From an uncultured Collinsella sp. (GTDB lineage Bacteria; Actinomycetota; Coriobacteriia; Coriobacteriales; Coriobacteriaceae): 35,108 nt of DNA. The position numbers were made by a program, and so were the translations under genes. The notes beneath the pieces were generated by a model, which was not told where the DNA came from, did not search any database, and was given only the letters and a program-made list of their open reading frames with translations. The stretch spans positions 1 through 35,108 of the forward strand of contig CANNOC010000022.1 of assembly GCA_947507155.1 (NCBI GenBank). The letters run 5' to 3'. This document shows, in pieces, positions 25,453-32,789 of the stretch. The first letter of the stretch is position 1; each line of letters opens with the position of its first letter.

Positions 25453-25486
25453 AAGACCGAGCCCGCGCAGCCGCGGACCCGGTCTT
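25453..25486 (-). terminator. Intrinsic terminator of cstA
   Basis: On the minus strand AAGACCGGGTCCGCGG and its near complement form a stem of about 15 bp with small mismatches, followed by TTTTTT. It lies 41 bp past the cstA stop. Confidence 0.9.
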
Positions 25487-25526
25487 ATCGAGTTGTATAG
25501 ATGTGACGTTCAACTCGTCAGGTCGA

Positions 25527-27416
25527 TTACGCCTTGGCAGCCTCGGCGTCGGCGGGAACCTCGGCGGCAGCGGCGCGGCCATACTCGACTTTGCCCATCT
25601 CGGACCACTCGGGCTCCTCGTCGGGCATGGAACCGGCCTCCTTGCCGAAGAACTCCTTGAGGCAGTTGACGGCAACGATGAGGCCCAGGACCATCAGCAG
25701 GACGGCGAAGACGAGCTGCAGGCCCTTGGTAGCGGCGACGGAAACGGCAGCCGTGGTGGCGGTAGCCGGGATGGTGCCGAAGAAACCGTAGGCCTGGACG
25801 GCGGTCATGCAGCCCATGGCGCTCTGGACCAGCGAAGTGAAGGTGCAGCAGAGCAGGAAGGCGACGGGCACGTAGAGCATCCAACCCTTGCGGCCGGTGC
25901 ACTTGCAGAACACGGCGAGGGTGATCATGGTCATACCGCCGAGCAGCTGGTTAGAAGCACCGAAGAGCGGCCAGATGTTGGCATAGCCACCAAAGGCGAG
26001 GGCGAGGCCAGGAAGCAGGGTAACGACCGTGGCGAACCAGGGGTTGCCGAGGACCTTCATGTAGCCGGCCTTGGACTCGATGGCCAGGGCGTCGTTGGTC
26101 TGGGCAAAGAACTCGGAGAACGAGGTGCGAGCGATGCGGGCGACGGCATCGAGCGAGGTCAGGGCCAGAGCGGAAACGTTCATGGTCATGAAGACGGTTG
26201 CGAGCGTGCCGTCAACGCCGAAGGCCTGCATACCGCGGGAGATGCCAGCGGCGAAGATCTGGAACGGGGTGGAAGCGACGCCGGCGTTAAGGGCGCCGGT
26301 ACCGGCGGTGTTCATGTCGGAGAACATGATGCCGGCGACGATGATGGCAAGGATGCCGACGAAGGACTCGACGATCATGGCGCCGTAACCGACCTTGACG
26401 GCGTCCTGCTCCTTCTCGACCTGCTTGGAGGAGGTACCAGAAGAAACGAGGCTGTGGAAACCGGAGAGAGCACCGCAAGCGACAGAGACGAACAGGACCG
26501 GGAACATCATGCCGGAGGCAGTGGAGAAGCCGGTAAAGACCGGAGCGGTGATAGTGGCCTGACCGTTGACGCCCAGGACGACGATGCCGAGGACAGCGCA
26601 GACGATCATGACGATCATCATGATGGAAGTGAGGTAGTCACGCGGAGTCTTGAGCATCTGGATGGGCATAGCGCCAGCGAAGACCAGGTAGACCATGACG
26701 ACGGCGAACCACTGGAACTTATCCAGGTAGACCGGGAGCTGCATGCCGACGGCGAACATGAGAACCATAAGGACCACGCCGGTGACGAACTCGGCAGCGC
26801 CGGTGAGGTTGAACTTCTTCTGGGCCCAACCAAAGGCGATGGCGACGAAGGTGAACAGGATGGAAATGGTACCAGCGCAGCCGGCGGCATAGGACTTGGT
26901 GAAGTCGACGGCACCGGTAGCAGCACCAGAAGCGTCAACGGCCGGGGTGAACATGAACGTCTTGCAGACCATGTCGGTGAAGGCGGCGATGACGATGATG
27001 CAGAACAGCCAGCAGAACAGCAGGAACAGACGACGGCCGGTCTTGCCGATGTACTTCTCGATGAGCTGAGCGAGCGACTTGCCGTTGTTCTTCATCGAAG
27101 CGTACAGGGCACCAAAGTCGTGGACGGCGCCAAAGAAGATGCCGCCGACGAGGACCCAGAGCACGACGGGCAGCCAGCCAAAGGCCATGGCGACGATCGT
27201 ACCCGTGACAGGGCCGGCACCGCAGATCGAGCTGAACTGGTGCGAGAACGCGGTGAAGGCGGAGACGGGCGAGAAGCTGTTGCCGTCCTTCATGCGCTTG
27301 GCCGGCGTGAGGGCCTCTTTGTCAACGCCCCACTTGTTGGCCAACCAGCGGCCGTAGCCCAGATAGCCGCAGGCGAGCACCGCCGCAGCCACAACCATGA
27401 GCAAAACTCCGTTCAT
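25527..27416 (-). CDS. cstA: CstA-family carbon starvation transporter
   Basis: Integral membrane protein of 629 residues with many hydrophobic segments, beginning MNGVLLMVVAAAVLACGYLG. The family core GNSFSPVSAFTAFSHQFSSICGAGPVTGTIVA is near residues 45-76, followed by FFGAVHDFGALYASMKNNGKS. CstA proteins import peptides or pyruvate under carbon limitation; which of these applies here cannot be told. GAGGAGG lies 8 bases before the ATG. It is monocistronic, with a strong promoter about 240 bp upstream and a structured leader that ends in an intrinsic terminator, so expression is probably controlled by attenuation. The C-terminal tail (PDEEPEWSEMGKVEYGRA...) is soluble. Confidence 0.94.
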   Translation of the reverse strand: MNGVLLMVVAAAVLACGYLGYGRWLANKWGVDKEALTPAKRMKDGNSFSPVSAFTAFSHQFSSICGAGPVTGTIVAMAFGWLPVVLWVLVGGIFFGAVHDFGALYASMKNNGKSLAQLIEKYIGKTGRRLFLLFCWLFCIIVIAAFTDMVCKTFMFTPAVDASGAATGAVDFTKSYAAGCAGTISILFTFVAIAFGWAQKKFNLTGAAEFVTGVVLMVLMFAVGMQLPVYLDKFQWFAVVMVYLVFAGAMPIQMLKTPRDYLTSIMMIVMIVCAVLGIVVLGVNGQATITAPVFTGFSTASGMMFPVLFVSVACGALSGFHSLVSSGTSSKQVEKEQDAVKVGYGAMIVESFVGILAIIVAGIMFSDMNTAGTGALNAGVASTPFQIFAAGISRGMQAFGVDGTLATVFMTMNVSALALTSLDAVARIARTSFSEFFAQTNDALAIESKAGYMKVLGNPWFATVVTLLPGLALAFGGYANIWPLFGASNQLLGGMTMITLAVFCKCTGRKGWMLYVPVAFLLCCTFTSLVQSAMGCMTAVQAYGFFGTIPATATTAAVSVAATKGLQLVFAVLLMVLGLIVAVNCLKEFFGKEAGSMPDEEPEWSEMGKVEYGRAAAAEVPADAEAAKA

Positions 27417-27450
27417 TACATTTCCTCCTCTAAAAAGAACTTCCCAGACA

Positions 27451-27657
27451 TAAAAAATGAGGGCCGTCGGTTGCGCTCGACGGCCCTCATCTTCATCAGC
27501 CGCCCGTTATCGTACGGGCTAGCTGTATGTGCTAACCCGCATCAGATAATTACTACGCTGATAATGTTTAGCTGATGCGTGAACATGTCTAAGAAATCCT
27601 CTTCAATCATGATGTGAACGATCCGTGCGTGTTCACATCCCCCAGTGGTTGAAAAGG
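27451..27657 (-). promoter_or_regulatory. Structured cstA leader with intrinsic terminator (candidate attenuator/riboswitch)
   Basis: On the minus strand, 34 bases before cstA, the 13-bp perfect stem ATGAGGGCCGTCG/CGACGGCCCTCAT (27457-27490) is followed by TTTTTAT, a full intrinsic terminator. Upstream in the leader are GATGTGAAC...GTTCACATC (27611-27639), GGGTTAGC...GCTAGCCC and CCCGT...ACGGG stems. One segment, minus-strand GCATCAGC (27571-27578), can pair either with CTGATGC (27539-27545) or with GCTGATG (27494-27500), an alternative-pairing design. No known riboswitch class is recognised and no T-box sequence is present. Confidence 0.65.
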
Positions 27658-27686
27658 AGTATGAAACTTTAGTTACCTAAAGTCAA
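27658..27686 (-). promoter_or_regulatory. cstA promoter with palindromic spacer
   Basis: -35 TTGACT (27681-27686) and -10 CATACT (27658-27663) on the minus strand with exactly 17 bp between. The spacer overlaps the palindrome CTTTAGTTACCTAAAG (27667-27682), a possible repressor site. Confidence 0.7.
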
Positions 27687-27823
27687 CGCAAATATGTAAT
27701 GAATTTTCCACTTTTTTGAATTTCTCGGTATAAAACGCCACTGACCTCGGACTTTACCCGACAAAAGTTTTTGCATGAGAATTGCCCCTGAGAGCCGCGG
27801 GAGCCGGGGCTCCCATCCCAAAT

Positions 27824-27855
27824 GTGCGGAGCATAGCTCCGCACACCAACTTTTT
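27824..27855 (+). terminator. Hairpin of unclear role (terminator-like)
   Basis: GTGCGGAGC-ATA-GCTCCGCAC (27824-27844), a perfect 9-bp stem, with TTTTT six bases later on the plus strand. No plus-strand gene precedes it. It lies in the 706-bp gap between the cstA start and the tsaBD stop. The gap holds, besides the cstA control region and the foldback element, no gene I can support. Confidence 0.4.
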
Positions 27856-27953
27856 CTTTCAGCTAAAGAACGCCGGAAATTCGATGCTGGCTTGTTGACC
27901 TTGCTGGACGCTGTCGATGCCAAACCAGCTCAGAAGCTATATCGATACAGAAA

Positions 27954-28110
27954 GGTCCCCGGCGCTGCCCGGGCGCCAGCGGCCGCATATGAACTTTATC
28001 GCGAGTTCCGCACGAACAGGAGGCCACTTAATGTGGCCTCCGTCGTGAGCAGGACTGTAGAGCAGGAAAGTTCATATGCGGCCGCTGGCGCCCGGGCAGC
28101 GCCGGGGACC
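27954..28110 (-). repeat. Foldback element copy 3 (44-bp variable arms, 69-bp conserved core)
   Basis: Arms at 27954-27997 and 28067-28110 are perfect reverse complements over 44 bp, the longest of the three. The core (27998-28066) is base-for-base the same as that of the copy at 23009-23145. The arms share no sequence with the other copies beyond GC-rich outer ends that begin GGTCC or GGCCCC. The element ends 12 bp past the tsaBD stop codon, in the same orientation relative to that gene as the other copies. Confidence 0.95.
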
Positions 28111-28122
28111 GCACCCGTACGA

Positions 28123-30507
28123 CTACAGCGTCATGTTTGGATCGGCGTCGACGTCGAACGGCGAGATTTCACCTCGGTCGAATTTACGGCGAGCGACCTC
28201 CGCGATCATGGCGGCGTTATCGGTGCAGGCAGACAAGGGCGGCACCGTTACGCGGATTCCCTGACGCCCGAGTTTCTTGATCATCATCTCGCGCAGATGC
28301 GGGTTGGCCGAGACGCCGCCGCCGATGCAATACTCCTTGCACCCGGTGGCGTGCAGGGCGTTTTTGGCCTTCTTGTACTGCACGTCAAAGACCGCCGCCT
28401 CAAACGAGGCCGCCAGATCGGGCAGGTGAATCGTGCGCCCGGCCTTGGTCTCCTGCTCGATGTAGAGCGTCACCGCCGTCTTGAGGCCCGAAAGCGAGAA
28501 GCGATAGTCGCCCCTGCTGTTCAGCGCGCGGGGGAAATCAATCGCCTTAGGGTTGCCCGTCTCGGCAAGCTTGGAGATGATGGGGCCTCCGGGATAGCCA
28601 AGGCCCAGTGCCTTTGCCACCTTGTCGAAGGCTTCGCCCACGGCGTCGTCAAGCGTCTCGCCAAGCACCTCGTAGTCGCCCCATGCCCTTACGTGCACGA
28701 GCATGGTGTGCCCGCCCGAGACGAGCGTAAAGATAAACGGCGGCTTGAGGTCGGGCTGCGCCAACAGGTTGGCAAACAGGTGACCCTCCAGATGATTGAC
28801 GCACACCAGCGGTTTGCCGGCAGCATACGCAAAGCCCTTGGCAAAGGCGACACCCACCACCAAGGCACCCACCAGGCCCGGACCTTGCGTCACGCCCACG
28901 GCGGCAAGCTCACTTGGTGCAATGGCTCCGCCCGTAAGGCCAAGCGACGCCGCGGCATCTTCAAGCGCCGCATCTACGACACTCACAATCACCTCAACGT
29001 GCTTGCGCGAGGCGATCTCGGGCACCACGCCGCCAAAGCGAGCATGAAAATCAATCTGTGTCGACACCTGGTTGGCCAGTATATTGCCATCCGCATCGAT
29101 AATTGCCACGGCTGTCTCGTCGCAGGAGCTCTCGATGGCAAGCACCAGGCGGCGGCGCTCGATTTCGGCACGCTCCTCAGCGGTGCGTTCGGGCGCGGGC
29201 AGCGGCCATACACGCTGTTCGGCAGCCGTCGGCTCGGGCGAGGCATTGTCGAGAGGAAGCACCAGGGGCAGCGGCGCCGTCATGACGATGGCATCCTTGC
29301 CGGCACCGTAATAGCCACGGCGACGACCCGCCTCGGTAAAGCCCAGAGCGGCATAGAGTGCAATTGCGGCCTCGTTGCCGTCCTCAACCTCAAGCGAAGC
29401 CGTGGTGCAGCCGAGCATCTGTGCGTCATAGCTCACGTGCGACAGCAGCTTGCGGGCGATGCCCTCGCGGCGATGCGCCGGATCGACGGCAACGTCCATA
29501 ATCTGCACGTCCCCGTCGACGACCATACCGCCGGCAAGACCCAGCAGACAGCCGTCGTCGTGCGCCACCCACCAGCTACGCGGCGCGGCAACGTCCTCGC
29601 CCAGCTCGGACAGGAACATGCCCGGCGTCCACGCCTCGTGTCCGGCGCCTTCAAAGCAGGCGGTCTCCAGTGCGCTCGCGCCCTCGGCATCCGCCGCGCC
29701 CATGGGGCGGAATTGCAGATGACGTCCGGCAAGCTCGTCGGCAACACCTGTCACCTCACTCTGCGCGCTCTCGGCAAGGCCCAGACGCTTGCGCTCGTTT
29801 TCCTCGGCATCCGAAAGGCGCGTATAGATCGGCAAGACGCGAGCCGGATCGCCATCGCCTGCGGCGTGCGCCATCAGCAGGCCCTCGCCCGAGGGCCACC
29901 ACAGGTCTCGCTCCACGCAGCGCGCCGTCTCATCCTCGCCCAGCAGTTTGCCATAACGCACGAGACCGTCACCAGTTAACTGAACCTGATCCCAGTCCGC
30001 GGTCTGGCGCCACTCATCAAGCGCCACGGCGGCCTTGACCACGCGCTCGCGCTCAAACAGACGCTCGGGGCCCTCATCCCCCAGCACATAGAGCGCCGGG
30101 TACACCTCGCCGCGCATGGCATCGGCAAGAACACCAAGCTTGCCGCGTACGCCGGCCTTCCATGCTGTCCAGGCGCAAGCGTCAAGTGTCGACACGCCCA
30201 GCAACGGCACGTTGGCACCGCGTGCCAGACCCTTTGCGGTGGAGATGCCGATACGCACGCCCGTAAACGAACCCGGGCCGCGGCCGACCACATAACAGCC
30301 GACATCGCTGCGATCCAGGCCGGTCTGCTTCAGTAGGCCATCAACAGTATTCACGAGCTCAACGTTGGCATGACGGCGACACAGATGGTCCCCACTCACC
30401 AGCTTTTCCTCGCCTGTCTGCACATCAATCCAGCTTACCGCGCAGGCAAGCATGTCGGTCGATGTGTCGAGCGCCACCACCAGCGCGTTGTCGTTATGCA
30501 AGCTCAT
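28123..30507 (-). CDS. tsaD: TsaB-RimI-TsaD fusion (tRNA t6A synthesis plus N-acetyltransferase)
   Basis: A 794-residue three-domain protein. Residues about 5-235 are TsaB (LDTSTDMLACAVS; GRGPGSFTGVRIGISTAKGLA). Residues about 263-415 are a GNAT acetyltransferase like RimI, which acetylates ribosomal protein S18, with acetyl-CoA loop RREGIARKLL (346-355) and LYAALGF. Residues about 453-790 are TsaD (LAIESSCDETAVAI; GPGLVGALVVG; metal-binding His572 and His576 in NHLEGHLFAN; SGGHT; GGGVSAN). TsaB, TsaD and TsaE make N6-threonylcarbamoyladenosine at position 37 of ANN-decoding tRNAs; TsaC is not in the window. Fusion locks the TsaB:TsaD pair at 1:1. Its start overlaps the tsaE end by 14 bases. 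Confidence 0.96.
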   Translation of the reverse strand: MSLHNDNALVVALDTSTDMLACAVSWIDVQTGEEKLVSGDHLCRRHANVELVNTVDGLLKQTGLDRSDVGCYVVGRGPGSFTGVRIGISTAKGLARGANVPLLGVSTLDACAWTAWKAGVRGKLGVLADAMRGEVYPALYVLGDEGPERLFERERVVKAAVALDEWRQTADWDQVQLTGDGLVRYGKLLGEDETARCVERDLWWPSGEGLLMAHAAGDGDPARVLPIYTRLSDAEENERKRLGLAESAQSEVTGVADELAGRHLQFRPMGAADAEGASALETACFEGAGHEAWTPGMFLSELGEDVAAPRSWWVAHDDGCLLGLAGGMVVDGDVQIMDVAVDPAHRREGIARKLLSHVSYDAQMLGCTTASLEVEDGNEAAIALYAALGFTEAGRRRGYYGAGKDAIVMTAPLPLVLPLDNASPEPTAAEQRVWPLPAPERTAEERAEIERRRLVLAIESSCDETAVAIIDADGNILANQVSTQIDFHARFGGVVPEIASRKHVEVIVSVVDAALEDAAASLGLTGGAIAPSELAAVGVTQGPGLVGALVVGVAFAKGFAYAAGKPLVCVNHLEGHLFANLLAQPDLKPPFIFTLVSGGHTMLVHVRAWGDYEVLGETLDDAVGEAFDKVAKALGLGYPGGPIISKLAETGNPKAIDFPRALNSRGDYRFSLSGLKTAVTLYIEQETKAGRTIHLPDLAASFEAAVFDVQYKKAKNALHATGCKEYCIGGGVSANPHLREMMIKKLGRQGIRVTVPPLSACTDNAAMIAEVARRKFDRGEISPFDVDADPNMTL

Positions 30508-31000
30508 CTTGTACAGCCTTATCTATCAAATGGGAAAGCTCATCCGCGCGCTCGCCGTGTGCCTCGAGCGTTATCGTTCGCACGTCGCTGTCGTCCTCAT
30601 CGCGCTTAAGCGTCACCGAAAGATACTCATCTGTCAGTTCATCCTGAAACTGCTCGCCCCATTCCAGCAGGCAAACACCCTCATAGCCCAGCACGTCAAA
30701 AATGCCCGTATCCTCAAGCTCGTAGGCATGCTCCAGGCGGTACAGATCAAAATGGAACAGCGGAATACGCCCTTGGTCATGAACGGCCATGAGTGCGAAC
30801 GTAGGGCTCGTGACCATATGCTCATCGCCCAGAGCGCGCGAAACGCCCTTGGTAAAGTGGGTTTTGCCCACCCCGAGGCCGCCGGTCAAAATCAGCACAT
30901 CGCCATCTTCTAGACACGGTGCGACCAGCTCGCCAAAATGCTCCGTATCGGCAGTACGAGCCGTTCTATAGGTACCTACCCCCAGGCGCTCCAGGGACAT
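30494..31000 (-). CDS. tsaE: tRNA t6A synthesis ATPase TsaE
   Basis: P-loop ATPase of 168 residues that supports turnover of the TsaB-TsaD complex. The Walker A GGLGVGKTHF is at 40-49, followed by SPTFALM and the family stretch FHFDLYRLEHAYELEDTGIFDVL, then LLEWGEQF. AAGGAG lies 7 bases before the ATG. The C-terminal ~15 residues are somewhat longer than in compact homologues. The gene overlaps tsaBD by 14 bases and follows the uracil-DNA glycosylase gene by 12 bp, so the three are one transcript. Confidence 0.96.
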   Translation of the reverse strand: MSLERLGVGTYRTARTADTEHFGELVAPCLEDGDVLILTGGLGVGKTHFTKGVSRALGDEHMVTSPTFALMAVHDQGRIPLFHFDLYRLEHAYELEDTGIFDVLGYEGVCLLEWGEQFQDELTDEYLSVTLKRDEDDSDVRTITLEAHGERADELSHLIDKAVQDELA

Positions 31001-31012
31001 ATATGCTCCTTA

Positions 31013-31633
31013 TTATTCCGAGGCACCCTCTGGCGCGGGGTGCCGCTCCAGATAGTCGCCCAGCATCTTAAAGTCTTCCTCCAGCAACTCCTGCCACGCC
31101 GGATTGCGCAGCGCCGCCGCAGGATGAAACGTCGGCATCACCACAAAGTGGCCCATCTGATGGAACCTGCCGCGCAGCTTGGTAATGCCGATCTCGGTCT
31201 TGAGCACAAAGTGCGTTGCGGGGTTACCGAGCGTCACGATGATATCGGGCCAGATGCTTCGAATCTGCTCGCGCAAAAACGGTGAGCAAGCCAGCACTTC
31301 CTCGGGGCGCGGATTGCGGTTTCCCGGCGGGCGACACTTAAGCACGTTGGCAATGTAGACGTCTGCGCGTTTGAGCCCCGCCAGCGAAAGGATGCCGTTG
31401 AGATCCTCGCCCGCCGCCCCCACAAAGGGTTCGCCCTGCAAATCCTCGTTGCGACCCGGCGCCTCACCGATAAACATGACGCGGGCGCGGGGGTTTCCCA
31501 CGCCAAACACGATATTATGGCGCGACTGATAGAGCTGGCAGAGATGGCAGTCGCCTAAAACAGCCTCAATCTCCTCGAGCGCAACCTCGCGCGGCGCCTG
31601 GTGACTATGTCCGGGGATGTGCATGACGCCCAT
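31013..31633 (-). CDS. Uracil-DNA glycosylase, family 4 (4Fe-4S)
   Basis: DNA repair enzyme that excises uracil, 206 residues. Four cysteines at the family spacing (Cys29, Cys32, Cys100, Cys116) would bind the iron-sulfur cluster. The active-site motif is GEAPGRNED (57-65) and the second motif is FHPAA (169-173). AGGAG lies 5-6 bases before the ATG, which favours it over an ATG three codons in. Its place between alr and tsaE is 8-12 bp from each. Confidence 0.95.
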   Translation of the reverse strand: MGVMHIPGHSHQAPREVALEEIEAVLGDCHLCQLYQSRHNIVFGVGNPRARVMFIGEAPGRNEDLQGEPFVGAAGEDLNGILSLAGLKRADVYIANVLKCRPPGNRNPRPEEVLACSPFLREQIRSIWPDIIVTLGNPATHFVLKTEIGITKLRGRFHQMGHFVVMPTFHPAAALRNPAWQELLEEDFKMLGDYLERHPAPEGASE

Positions 31634-31641
31634 AGCGGCTC

Positions 31642-32787
31642 CTACACGTAGACCTTGTCGAGACGCATGCCAAAGCCGCAGGCGACCTCGTAGTTAATCG
31701 TTCCGCGCAGTCGGGCCATCTCGTCCATAGTGATCTCGGCATCGCCATCGCGGCCGACAATAATCATCTCGTCACCATACTCGGCCTCGGGAATCTCGTG
31801 TGCCGGGTTGGACTGAATGGCGACCATAAACTGATCCATGCAGATATTGCCAACCTGACGCACGCGCTCGCCGCGATACAGCACATCCATACGATTGGAA
31901 AGCGTACGCGATAGGCCGTCGGCATAACCGATCGGCAGCGTGCAGATCTGAACGCGCGTACGCGGTACGCGGTAGGTAAAACCGTAGCCCACGCCCTCGC
32001 CCATCGCAGGGTGTGCCACGCGCGTCACGCGCGCATGAACGCTCATAACGGGATCGAGCTGCATCACATGGCTACTCAGCTCGCACGGCTGCATGCCATA
32101 CAAGCCAACGCCGGCGCGAATCATATCAAAATGCATCGAGGGGTCGAGCATCGAGGACGGCGTGTTGGCGCAATGCACGATACCGCACTCAAAACCCGCA
32201 TCCTTAATGGCCTGAACGGCCTCGGTAAAGCGCTGGCACTGCAGCTTGTAGTCCCAGCCCGAAGGTTCATCGGCCGTGGCGAAGTGCGTAAATACGCCGT
32301 CGCACTGAATACCGCGATGGAAATCAATACCGCGGACAAAGTCGAGCACCTGCGTGTAATGTACGCCGATGCGGTTCATGCCCGTCTCGATGGCGAGATG
32401 ATACTTGCCCACCTTGCCCGCCGCGACGGCACATTCGCCATACGCAAGAGCAAAGTCGGACGTATAGACCGAGGGCATGATATCGAACTCGAGCAACGTC
32501 GGAATGGCCTCGATAGGCGGCTCGCTTAGGATAAGGACGGGTTTCGTAATCCCGCCCCGTCGGAGCTCAACACCCTCGTTAACCGTCGCCACGGCAAACA
32601 TGTCGGCGCCGGCCGAATACATAATCTTGGCGCACTCAACAGCTCCATGACCATAAGCGTCGGCTTTAACCACGCAGCACAGGCGCTGACGCGGATTCAG
32701 CAAATTCTTATAGGCCCTCGTGTTGCGGCGGAGCGCCCCGCGGTCGATCTCGACCCAGGACCAACGCGTCAAATCGGCTTTATTCAT
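31642..32787 (-). CDS. alr: Alanine racemase
   Basis: Pyridoxal-phosphate enzyme converting L- to D-alanine for peptidoglycan, 381 residues. Lys41 in VVKADAYGHG carries PLP; Tyr268 in GVGYGFTYR is the second catalytic base; LPIGYADGLSR and VGNICMDQFMV are the usual C-terminal motifs. Only 2 bases separate it from the nnrE/nnrD stop, so it is in the same transcript, as in many bacteria where acpS, nnr, alr and tsaE travel together. Confidence 0.96.
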   Translation of the reverse strand: MNKADLTRWSWVEIDRGALRRNTRAYKNLLNPRQRLCCVVKADAYGHGAVECAKIMYSAGADMFAVATVNEGVELRRGGITKPVLILSEPPIEAIPTLLEFDIMPSVYTSDFALAYGECAVAAGKVGKYHLAIETGMNRIGVHYTQVLDFVRGIDFHRGIQCDGVFTHFATADEPSGWDYKLQCQRFTEAVQAIKDAGFECGIVHCANTPSSMLDPSMHFDMIRAGVGLYGMQPCELSSHVMQLDPVMSVHARVTRVAHPAMGEGVGYGFTYRVPRTRVQICTLPIGYADGLSRTLSNRMDVLYRGERVRQVGNICMDQFMVAIQSNPAHEIPEAEYGDEMIIVGRDGDAEITMDEMARLRGTINYEVACGFGMRLDKVYV

Positions 32788-32789
32788 AA

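Noticed and set aside
25314..27575. 753-codon open frame antisense to cstA
   Set aside because: The product is a Gly/Asp/Glu/His-rich string with no domain; the opposite strand is an intact CstA with ribosome site, promoter and terminator.
27451..27657. T-box leader upstream of cstA
   Set aside because: No T-box sequence of the AGGGTGGNACCGCG type is found, and the gene is not an aminoacyl-tRNA synthetase or amino-acid biosynthesis gene.
27775..29979. 734-codon open frame antisense to tsaBD, running through the foldback element
   Set aside because: It crosses a perfect palindrome and lies opposite conserved TsaB, RimI and TsaD motifs. No ribosome site.
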